Source: Clostridium sp. UBA3947
Lineage (GTDB): Bacteria; Bacillota; Clostridia; Clostridiales; Clostridiaceae
DNA: 22,573 nucleotides
Direction of reading: 5' to 3'
Assembly: GCA_002385545.1 (NCBI GenBank)
Contig: DGDR01000197.1
Span: forward strand, 1-22,573
Every line of letters begins with the position of its first letter. The stretch's first letter is position 1. This document shows positions 1-6,634 of this stretch, in pieces. The translations under genes were made by a program, and so were the position numbers. Under the pieces are notes generated by a model, which saw nothing but the letters and a program-made list of their open reading frames with translations, had not been told where the DNA came from and searched no databases.

Positions 1-26
1 AACATATGTTTGACAAACCAACACAT

Positions 27-1043
27 TTAAGAATACATGTAATAATCCAAATCTTCTATTATAACCTTAATAATTACAGCTATAGGTACAGCCATTACCA
101 TGCCTACAAAGCCCCCTACTTTTCCTCCAGCAACAAGTAGAAGGATTATGAATAAAGGATGTATATCCACTGTATCACCAGTAATCTTTGGTGCAATAAT
201 ATCTCCTTCTATTTGTTGAATTAAGTTCAACAGTACTATGGCCCAAATGGCTTTCTTAGGTGAATCTAACAGGGCTATTATAACAGCGGGTAAGGATCCT
301 AGAAGGGGACCAAAGTATGGTACGATATTAAATATACCATTAAGCAAAGACAGCATTAAAGGAAAGCCTATATCTAATATTACTAATACCGCAAAAGTCA
401 TAATACTAATTAAGACACTTAAAATCAGTTGGCTTAATATATATTGGGTCAATACTTCATTAATGTCCTTACATAACTTTCGCACTATTATTCTCTTTCT
501 AAGAGGTATTAAAAAAATAAGACTTTTACTTAAAATATCTCCATCTGCTAAGATATAATACATTAATATAGGAATAACAGCTAACGAAAAAATATTAGCA
601 GTTTTTTCAAAAAGACCATCAAATAAGTTGTTGCAAAGTGTTAATACAACACTTTCTCCTTTTTTTAAGGCAATATTAATAACATTCTTTAAATACCTGT
701 TATTAGACAAATTTTCAATACTTCTATTTATATTTTCTATAAAATGCTGCAACTCATTAAAGGTATTTCCTAGATTTAATGTTTCTTTTATTATATTAGG
801 AATTAAAAAAGCAAATAGTAAAGCGATTCCTGATAAAACCACCATCAGTAGAATTATTGATGATAGCTTTTTACCAATACCTTTTTCCATCATTTTTGAC
901 TGAACTGGTTTCAAGGAATAAGCTAATACGAAGGCTATAAAGGCTGTTTTACTAACCTCTTTTAGGATAGGATTAGTGCAAATAAAATAAACTAGCGATA
1001 AGGATAATATAAATATAATAAGATAGCGTATGAATTTATTCAT
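27..1043 (-). CDS. AI-2E family transporter (UPF0118 membrane protein)
   Basis: This is a polytopic inner-membrane protein of about 338 residues with the profile of the AI-2E exporter family. It has an N-terminal hydrophobic pair, a central amphipathic, coiled-coil-like stretch, and a C-terminal block of membrane segments. That block carries family-typical sequence: NIVPYFGPLLGSLPAVIIAL, then a QQIEGDIIAPKITG loop and a final HPLFIILLLVAGG segment. Members export varied small molecules or ions; the substrate here cannot be told from sequence. I chose the ATG at 1043, which overlaps the stop of the upstream PRC-barrel gene by 8 nt and has a weak AGTGGTG element ahead of it. In-frame GTG codons at 1058 and 1055 are possible but lack a ribosome site. 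The overlap implies translational coupling with the PRC-barrel gene. Confidence 0.85.
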   Translation of the reverse strand: MNKFIRYLIIFILSLSLVYFICTNPILKEVSKTAFIAFVLAYSLKPVQSKMMEKGIGKKLSSIILLMVVLSGIALLFAFLIPNIIKETLNLGNTFNELQHFIENINRSIENLSNNRYLKNVINIALKKGESVVLTLCNNLFDGLFEKTANIFSLAVIPILMYYILADGDILSKSLIFLIPLRKRIIVRKLCKDINEVLTQYILSQLILSVLISIMTFAVLVILDIGFPLMLSLLNGIFNIVPYFGPLLGSLPAVIIALLDSPKKAIWAIVLLNLIQQIEGDIIAPKITGDTVDIHPLFIILLLVAGGKVGGFVGMVMAVPIAVIIKVIIEDLDYYMYS

Positions 1044-1530
1044 AATAATGCACACCACTTATACTATGACGTAAAATACTAAATTTTATATTATTTTTTC
1101 CGTAATACAAAACATTATTATCTCCAATTATTATATCGTTAATCAACAGAACACCTTTTCCTACTGAGATTTTTCTCAATATCCCAGGACTTATAATTAA
1201 ACCTTTTATAGAAAATTTATCATCAAAAAGTATATCCTCCACTATGCCTATAATATTCCCCTGTATATCTATTACCTCCATGCCTTTAATTGAAGAAAAA
1301 GCTAAATATCTTGTATCTGTCACCTTTTTAACAATCAAGCACTCATCAAAATAAATAAAATCTTCTATTAAAACCAACTTATTTTTTTTTCCAAATAAAT
1401 TGATGCCCTTTATAGCAAAGCCTATTACCTTTTTTTCACTAAAGTTAATAGCTATGTCGATGACAGTTCCAATTTTTTTACCATTAGCATACACGACCTT
1501 CTTAGCTAAAAAATTTTTTAACCTAAACAT
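1036..1530 (-). CDS. PRC-barrel domain protein
   Basis: This 164-residue soluble protein has two PRC-barrel-like halves. The first is residues 1-70, with a KKVVYANGKKIGTVIDI pattern. The second is about residues 80-140, with a GMEVIDIQGNIIGIVEDILF pattern. PRC barrels are small beta-barrel modules named from photosynthetic reaction centre H subunits and RimM, and are common in clostridia with no fixed biochemical role. A TAGGAG ribosome site precedes the ATG at 1530. The gene follows the isc terminator, so it probably has its own weak promoter in 1531-1620, although AT-rich DNA there makes any single -10 uncertain. It overlaps the AI-2E gene by 8 nt and likely forms a two-gene unit with it. 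Specific function unknown. Confidence 0.8.
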   Translation of the reverse strand: MFRLKNFLAKKVVYANGKKIGTVIDIAINFSEKKVIGFAIKGINLFGKKNKLVLIEDFIYFDECLIVKKVTDTRYLAFSSIKGMEVIDIQGNIIGIVEDILFDDKFSIKGLIISPGILRKISVGKGVLLINDIIIGDNNVLYYGKNNIKFSILRHSISGVHYYE

Positions 1531-1622
1531 TTATAAGCTCCTAATCCTTTATGATAATGTTATTATTTCTCAGTTTGTAAAAATTATTATAATTTTAGCT
1601 TAAAAAAAGAAAGGTTAAATAT

Positions 1623-1650
1623 AAAAAACGTAGGAAATCCTACGTTTTTA
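1623..1650 (-). terminator. Intrinsic terminator of the isc operon
   Basis: The inverted repeat CGTAGG/CCTACG (1629-1634 and 1639-1644) has a 4-nt loop and is flanked by A and T runs. Read on the minus strand it forms a hairpin followed by TTTTTT, 14 nt past the iscU stop. The flanking A/T runs are symmetrical, so it could also work on the plus strand. Confidence 0.85.
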
Positions 1651-1663
1651 GCAATAGAATATA

Positions 1664-2089
1664 TTATTCTCCATGAACCTGTTCATGAATATCATCGTGT
1701 TCTGTCATTTCCCAAGGTTCTAAGCCCTGATTTATTCTATAATCATTAATAGCCTTATGAATTGCTTCTTCTGCTAAAACAGAACAATGCATTTTTACTG
1801 GTGGCAGTCCATCTAAAGCTTCTGCGACTGCCTTATTTGTTAGCTTCCAAGCTTCTTCTAAGGTTTTACCTTTGATAAGCTCAGTTGCCATACTAGAAGA
1901 AGCAATAGCTGACCCACAACCGTAAGTTTTAAATTTAACATCTTTAATAATATTATCTTCAACCTTTAAATATATTTTCATTATATCTCCGCATTTAGCA
2001 TTACCTACTTCACCAATACCGTTTGCGTCTTCTATTTCACCAACATTTCTAGGATTTCTAAAATGGTCCATTACTTTTTCGCTATACAT
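1664..2089 (-). CDS. iscU: Iron-sulfur cluster scaffold protein IscU/NifU N-terminal type
   Basis: This 141-residue scaffold accepts sulfur from the cysteine desulfurase and assembles a transient [2Fe-2S] cluster for transfer to apo-proteins in the cytoplasm. The three cluster cysteines are C33 (in AKCGD, with the regulatory Asp at D35), C58 (in YGCGSA) and C102 (in MHCSV). Length and start (MYSEKVMDHFRNPRNVG) match the NifU-like/IscU family of clostridia. There is no NfU or ferredoxin-like extension as in full NifU. The ATG lies inside the end of iscS (8-nt overlap) behind an AAAGGGAGG ribosome site, so the two are translationally coupled. A terminator follows directly. No hscA, hscB, fdx or iscA is nearby, which is normal for clostridia. 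Confidence 0.95.
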   Translation of the reverse strand: MYSEKVMDHFRNPRNVGEIEDANGIGEVGNAKCGDIMKIYLKVEDNIIKDVKFKTYGCGSAIASSSMATELIKGKTLEEAWKLTNKAVAEALDGLPPVKMHCSVLAEEAIHKAINDYRINQGLEPWEMTEHDDIHEQVHGE

Positions 2090-3275
2090 TCTGGTATCCT
2101 CCCTTTTTTACAACGTCTTCCCACAAAGGAGACATATCTCTAAGTCTTTGCACTATTTTAGGTATAACTTCTAATACATAATCTACTTCTTCCTCTGTAT
2201 TACTCTCGCCTAAGCTTAATCTCAAGGAACCATGAGCGATTTCATGAGGTAGACCAATGGCCAAAAGCACATGTGAAGGATCTAATGCTCCAGAAGTACA
2301 TGCACTTCCACTGGATGCACAAATTCCTGCATCATCTAAAAGCAGTAAAACCGACTCACCTTCGATATATTGAAAACATACATTAACATTTCCAGGTAAT
2401 CTATTTTCGCCTCTTGGTCCATTTAGTCTTGTATAGGGCACCTTTAATAACCCTTCTATTAATTTATCTCTTAAAGCTTTTAATTTTGCATTTTTCTCCT
2501 CCATAGTAGAAACAGCTAATTCAATAGCTTTACCCAAACCTACTACACCAGCTACATTCTCTGTACCCGCTCTTCTAGCTCTTTCCTGGCCGCCACCATG
2601 GATTAAATTGTCAATTCTAACACCTTTTCTTATGTATAAAGCTCCCACACCTTTAGGCCCATAGAACTTGTGAGCAGCTAATGAAAGCAAATCTATATTC
2701 ATATCTTTAACATCTATTGGTATATTTCCTACAGCCTGAACTGCATCAGTATGGAATAATACCTTTTTCTCACGACATAACTTTCCTATTTCCTTTATAG
2801 GCTGAATAGTTCCTATTTCATTGTTGGCAAACATTACAGATACCAATATTGTAGTATCCTTTATGGCTGCAGCTAAATCATCAATGCTAATAAAACCTTC
2901 CTCATTTACTGGTAAATAGGTAACCTCAAAGCCTTGCTTTTCCAAATACTCACAGGTATGTAGTACCGCATGATGCTCAATTTGAGTGGTTATTATGTGA
3001 TTACCCTTCTTTCTGTTAGCAAAAGCTACACCTTTAATAGCCCAGTTATCAGCCTCAGAGCCAGAACCAGTAAAAAATATTTCTGAAGGCTCTGCATTTA
3101 AGGCTTTAGCAACTCTATCTCTGCTAATATCAATAGCTCTTTTGGTTGTTCTGGACAAAGAATAAATAGATGACGGATTACCATAATTCTCTGTAAAATA
3201 AGGCAGCATTTCTTCAAGTACTTCCTTTTTTGTGTAAGTGGTAGCTGCATAATCCATATAAATAGTTTTGTTCAT
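2082..3275 (-). CDS. iscS: Cysteine desulfurase IscS/NifS
   Basis: This 397-residue class V aminotransferase-fold enzyme depends on pyridoxal phosphate (PLP). It converts cysteine to alanine and carries the sulfur as a persulfide to IscU and other acceptors. The start MDYAATT is typical. The PLP lysine is K203 in LAAHKFYGPKG, with H101 in the IEHHAV motif stacking on the cofactor. The mobile-loop catalytic cysteine is C326 in SSGSACTSG. The SGSACTSG loop and full length place it in the group I (IscS/NifS) desulfurases rather than SufS. The GGAAGGTGA ribosome site supports the ATG at 3275. It lies 44 nt after iscR and overlaps iscU. Its single-site partners suggest general Fe-S biogenesis, and possibly tRNA thiolation. 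Confidence 0.95.
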   Translation of the reverse strand: MNKTIYMDYAATTYTKKEVLEEMLPYFTENYGNPSSIYSLSRTTKRAIDISRDRVAKALNAEPSEIFFTGSGSEADNWAIKGVAFANRKKGNHIITTQIEHHAVLHTCEYLEKQGFEVTYLPVNEEGFISIDDLAAAIKDTTILVSVMFANNEIGTIQPIKEIGKLCREKKVLFHTDAVQAVGNIPIDVKDMNIDLLSLAAHKFYGPKGVGALYIRKGVRIDNLIHGGGQERARRAGTENVAGVVGLGKAIELAVSTMEEKNAKLKALRDKLIEGLLKVPYTRLNGPRGENRLPGNVNVCFQYIEGESVLLLLDDAGICASSGSACTSGALDPSHVLLAIGLPHEIAHGSLRLSLGESNTEEEVDYVLEVIPKIVQRLRDMSPLWEDVVKKGGYQNV

Positions 3276-3319
3276 TATTTCACCTTCCTTGATTTATGTC
3301 AATGATAAGATAAGTTTTA

Positions 3320-3778
3320 TCATTTTGCATTTTCTTGTAATGTTAAAGGCTGATTATTTCTACCTTTTTGCATTTTGTTGTAATCTTCAACTATATCATT
3401 TAGGGTAGTTGTCTCTAAAACGCTATCAATGCTCTTCTTGATTTTTTCCCATAAAAGTCTTGTAGCACAATAATCCTCATTGCTACATTGTACACCCTCT
3501 ATGCAATCTGAAATCTCTATAGGGCCTTCTAATACTTGTATAATTTCAGCCACAGTGATTTCCTTTGGAGACCTACTTAAAATATAACCACCTTGAGCAC
3601 CTCTTATACTGTTTATTATTCCAGCCTTTCTTAATGGAGCAAATAACTGTTCTAAATAGTATTCGGATATACCCTGTCTTTCTGCTATGCTTTTTATTGA
3701 AATAGGTTCATTTCCATAGTTAAGAGCTAAATCTACCATAGCTTTAACACCATATCTACCTTTGGTAGACAATTTCAT
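3320..3778 (-). CDS. iscR: Rrf2 family Fe-S regulator IscR
   Basis: This 152-residue Rrf2-family winged-helix repressor has an N-terminal DNA-binding domain (about residues 1-75, start MKLSTKGRYGVKAMVDLAL, wing GAQGGYILSR). A cluster-binding loop carries three cysteines at C92, C98 and C104. These are the same positions as the [2Fe-2S] ligands of Escherichia coli IscR, so the protein should sense Fe-S status instead of being a CymR-type cysteine regulator. It is the first gene of iscR-iscS-iscU. Two IscR-type operator-like sites overlap its own promoter, so autorepression when the cluster is loaded is the likely mode. The AAGGGTGTG ribosome site precedes the ATG at 3778. A C-terminal tail past residue 130 is poorly conserved in the family. 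Confidence 0.93.
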   Translation of the reverse strand: MKLSTKGRYGVKAMVDLALNYGNEPISIKSIAERQGISEYYLEQLFAPLRKAGIINSIRGAQGGYILSRSPKEITVAEIIQVLEGPIEISDCIEGVQCSNEDYCATRLLWEKIKKSIDSVLETTTLNDIVEDYNKMQKGRNNQPLTLQENAK

Positions 3779-3793
3779 TTAATCACACCCTTT

Positions 3794-3818
3794 AAATCCG
3801 ACTCTTTTAGTAAACTTT
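3794..3818 (-). promoter_or_regulatory. IscR-type operator-like site 2 (at transcription start)
   Basis: The minus-strand 25 bp contain TTTACTAAAAGAGTCGGATT and match the recalled type 1 IscR consensus at about 20 of 25 positions, including the complete GTCGG right arm. The start is 39 bp from that of site 1. Both share AAATCC and TAGTAAACTT (plus strand), the latter repeated exactly at 3808-3817 and 3839-3848. This site covers the predicted start point and early transcribed region. Confidence 0.5.
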
Positions 3819-3824
3819 ATTTTT

Positions 3825-3853
3825 ACAATAGCAAATCCTAGTAAACTTGTCAA
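3825..3853 (-). promoter_or_regulatory. Sigma-A promoter of the isc operon
   Basis: On the minus strand there is a perfect -35 TTGACA (3853-3848), a 17-nt spacer, and the extended -10 TGC-TATTGT (TATTGT at 3830-3825). The start point would fall near 3818, about 40 nt ahead of iscR. The -35 lies inside one IscR-like site and the predicted start point sits at the edge of the other. Confidence 0.75.
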
Positions 3854-3857
3854 CTAT
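3833..3857 (-). promoter_or_regulatory. IscR-type operator-like site 1 (overlaps -35)
   Basis: The 25 bp on the minus strand, beginning ATAGTTGAC and ending AGGATTT, agree at about 19 of 25 positions with the type 1 IscR consensus of E. coli (ATASYYGACTRWWWYAGTCRRSTAT, as I recall it). The left half is perfect. It covers the -35, so bound IscR would block RNA polymerase. The match to a distant species' consensus is suggestive only. Confidence 0.5.
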
Positions 3858-3931
3858 ATATTTACGTTTCTTTTTAAAGGAATAAATGTTTCTAATAAAA
3901 ATTATTGCGAAAATTAATGATAAAAATTATC

Positions 3932-3966
3932 AAAAAAATATTAAAAAAAGAAGTGTAGCACTTCTT
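3932..3966 (-). terminator. Intrinsic terminator downstream of the DUF2207 gene
   Basis: The 8-bp perfect stem AAGAAGTG/CACTTCTT (3948-3955 and 3959-3966) has a 3-nt loop. On the minus strand it is followed by a 7-T run, then AATA and another 7-T run. It lies about 170 nt beyond the DUF2207 stop, so the transcript would carry a long 3' untranslated region that includes the GC-rich repeat. Confidence 0.8.
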
Positions 3967-4138
3967 AATATTTAAACTTATGATTAAGTTGATTTTATGG
4001 AAAATCCTTTTACATTTTATAAATGTATTTAAGCTTGAAACTTGACCCGTATTGACATTAATCATAAAAATACCGCAAAACCTGCTATGCCCCTGGGGCG
4101 TATTGCCGACATAAACCGCGTGCCCCTGGGGCGTTTTT
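3967..4138. other. Non-coding 3' region with hairpins
   Basis: This gene-free stretch lies between the DUF2207 stop and its terminator. It holds a 7-bp hairpin TACATTT/AAATGTA (4011-4017 and 4021-4027), a weaker AACTTA/TAAGTT pair near 3974-3990, and an AAGCTT site. Past 4040 it becomes GC-rich and repetitive (separate entry). A 112-codon minus-strand frame runs through it but starts inside the DUF2207 gene, has no ribosome site, and looks spurious. I see no promoter here. It could be a 3' UTR, or the body of an interspersed element. Confidence 0.5.
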
Positions 4139-4152
4139 TTAAAACGCCCCAG
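4087..4152. repeat. GC-rich tandem repeat (33-bp period) with inverted third copy at gene end
   Basis: The 14-mer TGCCCCTGGGGCGT occurs at 4088-4101 and 4121-4134, a 33-bp period. Its core GCCCC-T-GGGGC is itself an inverted repeat. A third, inverted half (ACGCCCCAG, 4144-4152) makes up the last codons of the DUF2207 gene. With the second copy it forms a 12-bp perfect stem (4126-4137 with 4141-4152) across the stop codon. The segment is far richer in GC than its surroundings. It resembles a small interspersed clostridial repeat, but copy number elsewhere cannot be judged from one window. Confidence 0.65.
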
Positions 4153-5761
4153 AGCCACCGCCACCACCACCGCTGAAACTGGAACCGCTAGAGAAACCAC
4201 CAAAACCTCCATCACCATCAGAATATCCATAGTTTACATCATTATTTATTCCATCCCACATACTGTAATTAGTTATAAAATAGGGATAGTAGTAAAAATA
4301 AAAGTTTCCATAGCGACTATTGCTTGAGTAGTGGAAGTGATTTATACTGTCTAATAACTTTTCTAACTGATTCTTTGTACCTATGAGCACAGAAGCATAA
4401 ATTAGTATCTCATCTATGTTATTTATTAGTTCTGTGTTGGTATTTTTTACATAACTTAAAAGATATGTTTTATAGGCTAACCATTTTAGTTTTTCATTGT
4501 AATATTCATTGCTCAAAATTCTCTTATTCTGGATATTAATAAAAAAACCTAATTCATCTGCCTCTCTTTTTACGGTCTGCTCCCACTGAGCATTAGCAGT
4601 TCTAAATTCGAGGGACCCAGCTCTTGTTTGAACCTTATTTTTTATATTACTTAAATCTAGGAGACCACTAGACTCATATTTAGACATCCATCTCATAAAG
4701 AATTTTAAATGTGGTATTTGAGGTGGTGATTTTTGATTGTTTCGTCTAAAGATTAAATCCTGATTGTTTTTACCCTTTGTAAATTCCTTTTTCGATAATG
4801 AACCTTTTTCTAAAGTATAATATCCCTTATGGCATAGATACAATAAGGTAGCAGAAATAGCTGAAAAAGATACTTGTCTTTCATTTATTAAGTAGTCAAC
4901 AAGCGCCGGAGGCATATCACTTGGAGCAGCTGTAACTAATTTGCTGTTAAAAAACATATATCTAGCTCTATAAGCATTTAAAGCTGCTTTAAACTTTTTA
5001 TCCTTCTTGATAATATATGCTACAATTATAAATACCAAAATAATAATTATTACTAATATAATTAATCCAATGATAGCGCCTTGTCCCTTTTTCGTAATGG
5101 ATATATCTAAAAAATCCGGCTGAAAGTTTACCTTTACAGCTAACTTTCCTGTTAAATTATTTCCCTTAAATTGAAGGCCTTTTTCATTGTAGTTATCGGT
5201 TAGATTCTTTCCATCTACATAACCCCAATGTTTGAAAATTGACATATCAAAATCAGCATTCTTCAAGGATAAATTAAGTTCAAAATTATTTACTGGAACC
5301 TTATTTTCAACCTCATAGAAAGCCCAATTTAATTCCCCAACTTTTTCTCTTTTAACTACGGCACCATGAATAGTGTATTTAAATTTAAAGGTTTTTCTTT
5401 CATTACTACTTTTAGAATATACCTTTACTTTGGAAACAGTACTTGAATTATCTAATTCATAAGTATTATTTTTAGAACCTTTACCTTCCTTTAAGATATT
5501 TCGGTTACCCTTTTCGTCTTCTACTATAACCTCTGAAATAGTAATAGCTTTGGCGCCTTTTTGGGAATAGTTCCTATATATTCCATTATAATCACCTTTA
5601 AAGTAGTAGGTTAATTCTTCTTCTACATAGACATCGCCATTTCTTAAAATTGATACATTCACAACTAAGTTTTCAATACTATAGTTTTTAGAGCTTGCCT
5701 TTCCTATAATAGGTGACAATAAAAAACTAAAAAACAATAAAATCAATATAAATTTCTTCAT
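4139..5761 (-). CDS. DUF2207 domain-containing membrane protein
   Basis: This 540-residue protein has the layout of DUF2207 (YciQ-like) proteins. There is a signal peptide at residues 1-22. The extracytoplasmic beta-rich DUF2207 domain covers about 26-215, with a YVEEELTYYFKGDYNGIYR pattern. One strong membrane helix lies at 228-251. A cytoplasmic region begins KKDKKFKAALNAYR and contains a winged-helix-like segment (about 282-320, MPPALVDYLINERQVS). The tail is aromatic- and glycine-rich, ending in GGGGGGSGAF. Many relatives have a second membrane pair in the C-terminal half; I see none here. The function of the family is unknown. A GGGGG ribosome site supports the ATG at 5761. It is monocistronic, with its own extended -10 promoter and a distant terminator. 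The last codons merge into a GC-rich repeat. Confidence 0.88.
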   Translation of the reverse strand: MKKFILILLFFSFLLSPIIGKASSKNYSIENLVVNVSILRNGDVYVEEELTYYFKGDYNGIYRNYSQKGAKAITISEVIVEDEKGNRNILKEGKGSKNNTYELDNSSTVSKVKVYSKSSNERKTFKFKYTIHGAVVKREKVGELNWAFYEVENKVPVNNFELNLSLKNADFDMSIFKHWGYVDGKNLTDNYNEKGLQFKGNNLTGKLAVKVNFQPDFLDISITKKGQGAIIGLIILVIIIILVFIIVAYIIKKDKKFKAALNAYRARYMFFNSKLVTAAPSDMPPALVDYLINERQVSFSAISATLLYLCHKGYYTLEKGSLSKKEFTKGKNNQDLIFRRNNQKSPPQIPHLKFFMRWMSKYESSGLLDLSNIKNKVQTRAGSLEFRTANAQWEQTVKREADELGFFINIQNKRILSNEYYNEKLKWLAYKTYLLSYVKNTNTELINNIDEILIYASVLIGTKNQLEKLLDSINHFHYSSNSRYGNFYFYYYPYFITNYSMWDGINNDVNYGYSDGDGGFGGFSSGSSFSGGGGGGSGAF

Positions 5762-5814
5762 TAATGGCCCCCTTAAAACAGTTCTCTTTCCTTATTTCAC
5801 TTTTAGTTACATAT

Positions 5815-5823
5815 ATTATATCA
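5815..5823 (-). promoter_or_regulatory. Extended -10 element for the DUF2207 gene
   Basis: The minus strand reads TGA-TATAAT, a perfect -10 with the TGn extension, about 55 nt upstream of the start codon. No good -35 is seen at 16-18 nt, so the extended -10 would have to carry recognition. The rest of 5762-5930 is AT-rich and shows nothing else. Confidence 0.5.
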
Positions 5824-5928
5824 TTTCTGATTCATATTAACACAATTTTATATTCAATTAAGATTTACTACTTTACTTCTATGCTTTTTATATTTTCATT
5901 ATTATTAATACTCAAATATTAAAAATGC

Positions 5929-5963
5929 AAAAAGAACTATCCATTCAAAAATGAATAGTTCCT
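5929..5963 (-). terminator. Intrinsic terminator of the nitroreductase gene
   Basis: GAACTAT (5934-5940) pairs with ATAGTTC (5955-5961). Four further inner pairs follow after one mismatch, with a short A-rich loop. On the minus strand the stem is followed by TTTTT. It lies about 30 nt beyond the nitroreductase stop. Confidence 0.8.
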
Positions 5964-5992
5964 TAAAAAGATATTATAACTCTTTAACCTTG

Positions 5993-6553
5993 TTAGTATG
6001 TTAGACTTTTCTTAGGTCTTCCTTTTAGACTTCTACTGGAATCATACTTCTCCCAGTAAATCCTCTTTTCGTTATACTTAGCTTTTAGGCTTTTTATTTC
6101 ATTTGGATAACCTATACATACTATACCTAAAGGTATTACATGGTCAGGGATATGAAGCAAATGTCTGATAGCTTCCATGGTATCCTGATTTAGATTTACA
6201 CTGCACCATTCTGCTCCAAGATTAATACCAGCACAGGCCAATATGATATTCTGGATAGCTGCCATACAGTCTTGTAGCACACTACTTTCTAATTCTGTTT
6301 TCCCTAACTTAATATTGCCGCACACTACAATTGATAATGGTGCATTACAACATTGAAATTGAGTTGCTTCTTTAAGTTTCTTCATTTTTTCTTTTTCTGA
6401 AACAACAATAAATTCCCAAGGTTCATTGGAGCATGTACTAGGTGCTGCCATAGCAGCTTCTAATAATAACATAATCTTCTGTGGTTCAACCTCTTTATTG
6501 CTAAAGCTTTGTACAACGCTTCTTGAGTATATGTAATCAAGTAAATTTCCCAT
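5993..6553 (-). CDS. Nitroreductase family protein
   Basis: This is a 186-residue FMN-dependent oxidoreductase of the nitroreductase fold. The N-terminal SRSVVQSF is the family's RS-R-F-like phosphate/FMN motif. It is followed by an AAMAAPSTCSNEPWEFIVV segment, the helix-loop that contacts the FMN ring, and the C-terminal PLGIVCIGYP strand. Such enzymes reduce nitro compounds, quinones or flavins with NAD(P)H; the real substrate is not predictable. I chose the ATG at 6553 because the AAGGGTGG ribosome site lies right before it; the in-frame GTG at 6562 is part of that site. It follows the carbamoyltransferase gene by 81 nt without a visible terminator, so the two may share a transcript. The C-terminus is lysine-rich (GRPKKSLTY). 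Confidence 0.87.
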   Translation of the reverse strand: MGNLLDYIYSRSVVQSFSNKEVEPQKIMLLLEAAMAAPSTCSNEPWEFIVVSEKEKMKKLKEATQFQCCNAPLSIVVCGNIKLGKTELESSVLQDCMAAIQNIILACAGINLGAEWCSVNLNQDTMEAIRHLLHIPDHVIPLGIVCIGYPNEIKSLKAKYNEKRIYWEKYDSSRSLKGRPKKSLTY

Positions 6554-6634
6554 ATTAACCACCCTTTTATCTTAATTCTTCCTTACCCCTTGATGCTGAT
6601 TACATGTACACATGTCCAAAATTTGCATTAATTA

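Noticed and set aside
4087..4134. CRISPR-like spacing of the TGCCCCTGGGGCGT repeats
   Set aside because: Only two copies of 14 bp, no further units, no cas genes, and the intervening sequence itself resembles the sequence after the second copy, so it is a tandem duplication.
4126..4152. 12-bp stem at the DUF2207 stop as its terminator
   Set aside because: The T-run is in the loop on the plus strand and no T-run follows the stem on the minus strand. The hairpin at 3948-3966 with 7 Ts is the better terminator.
3892..4230. 112-codon minus-strand frame through the GC-rich repeat
   Set aside because: It starts inside the DUF2207 gene without a ribosome site and its peptide is repeat-derived and then low complexity; it runs past the terminator. 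Treated as chance read-through of the repeat.
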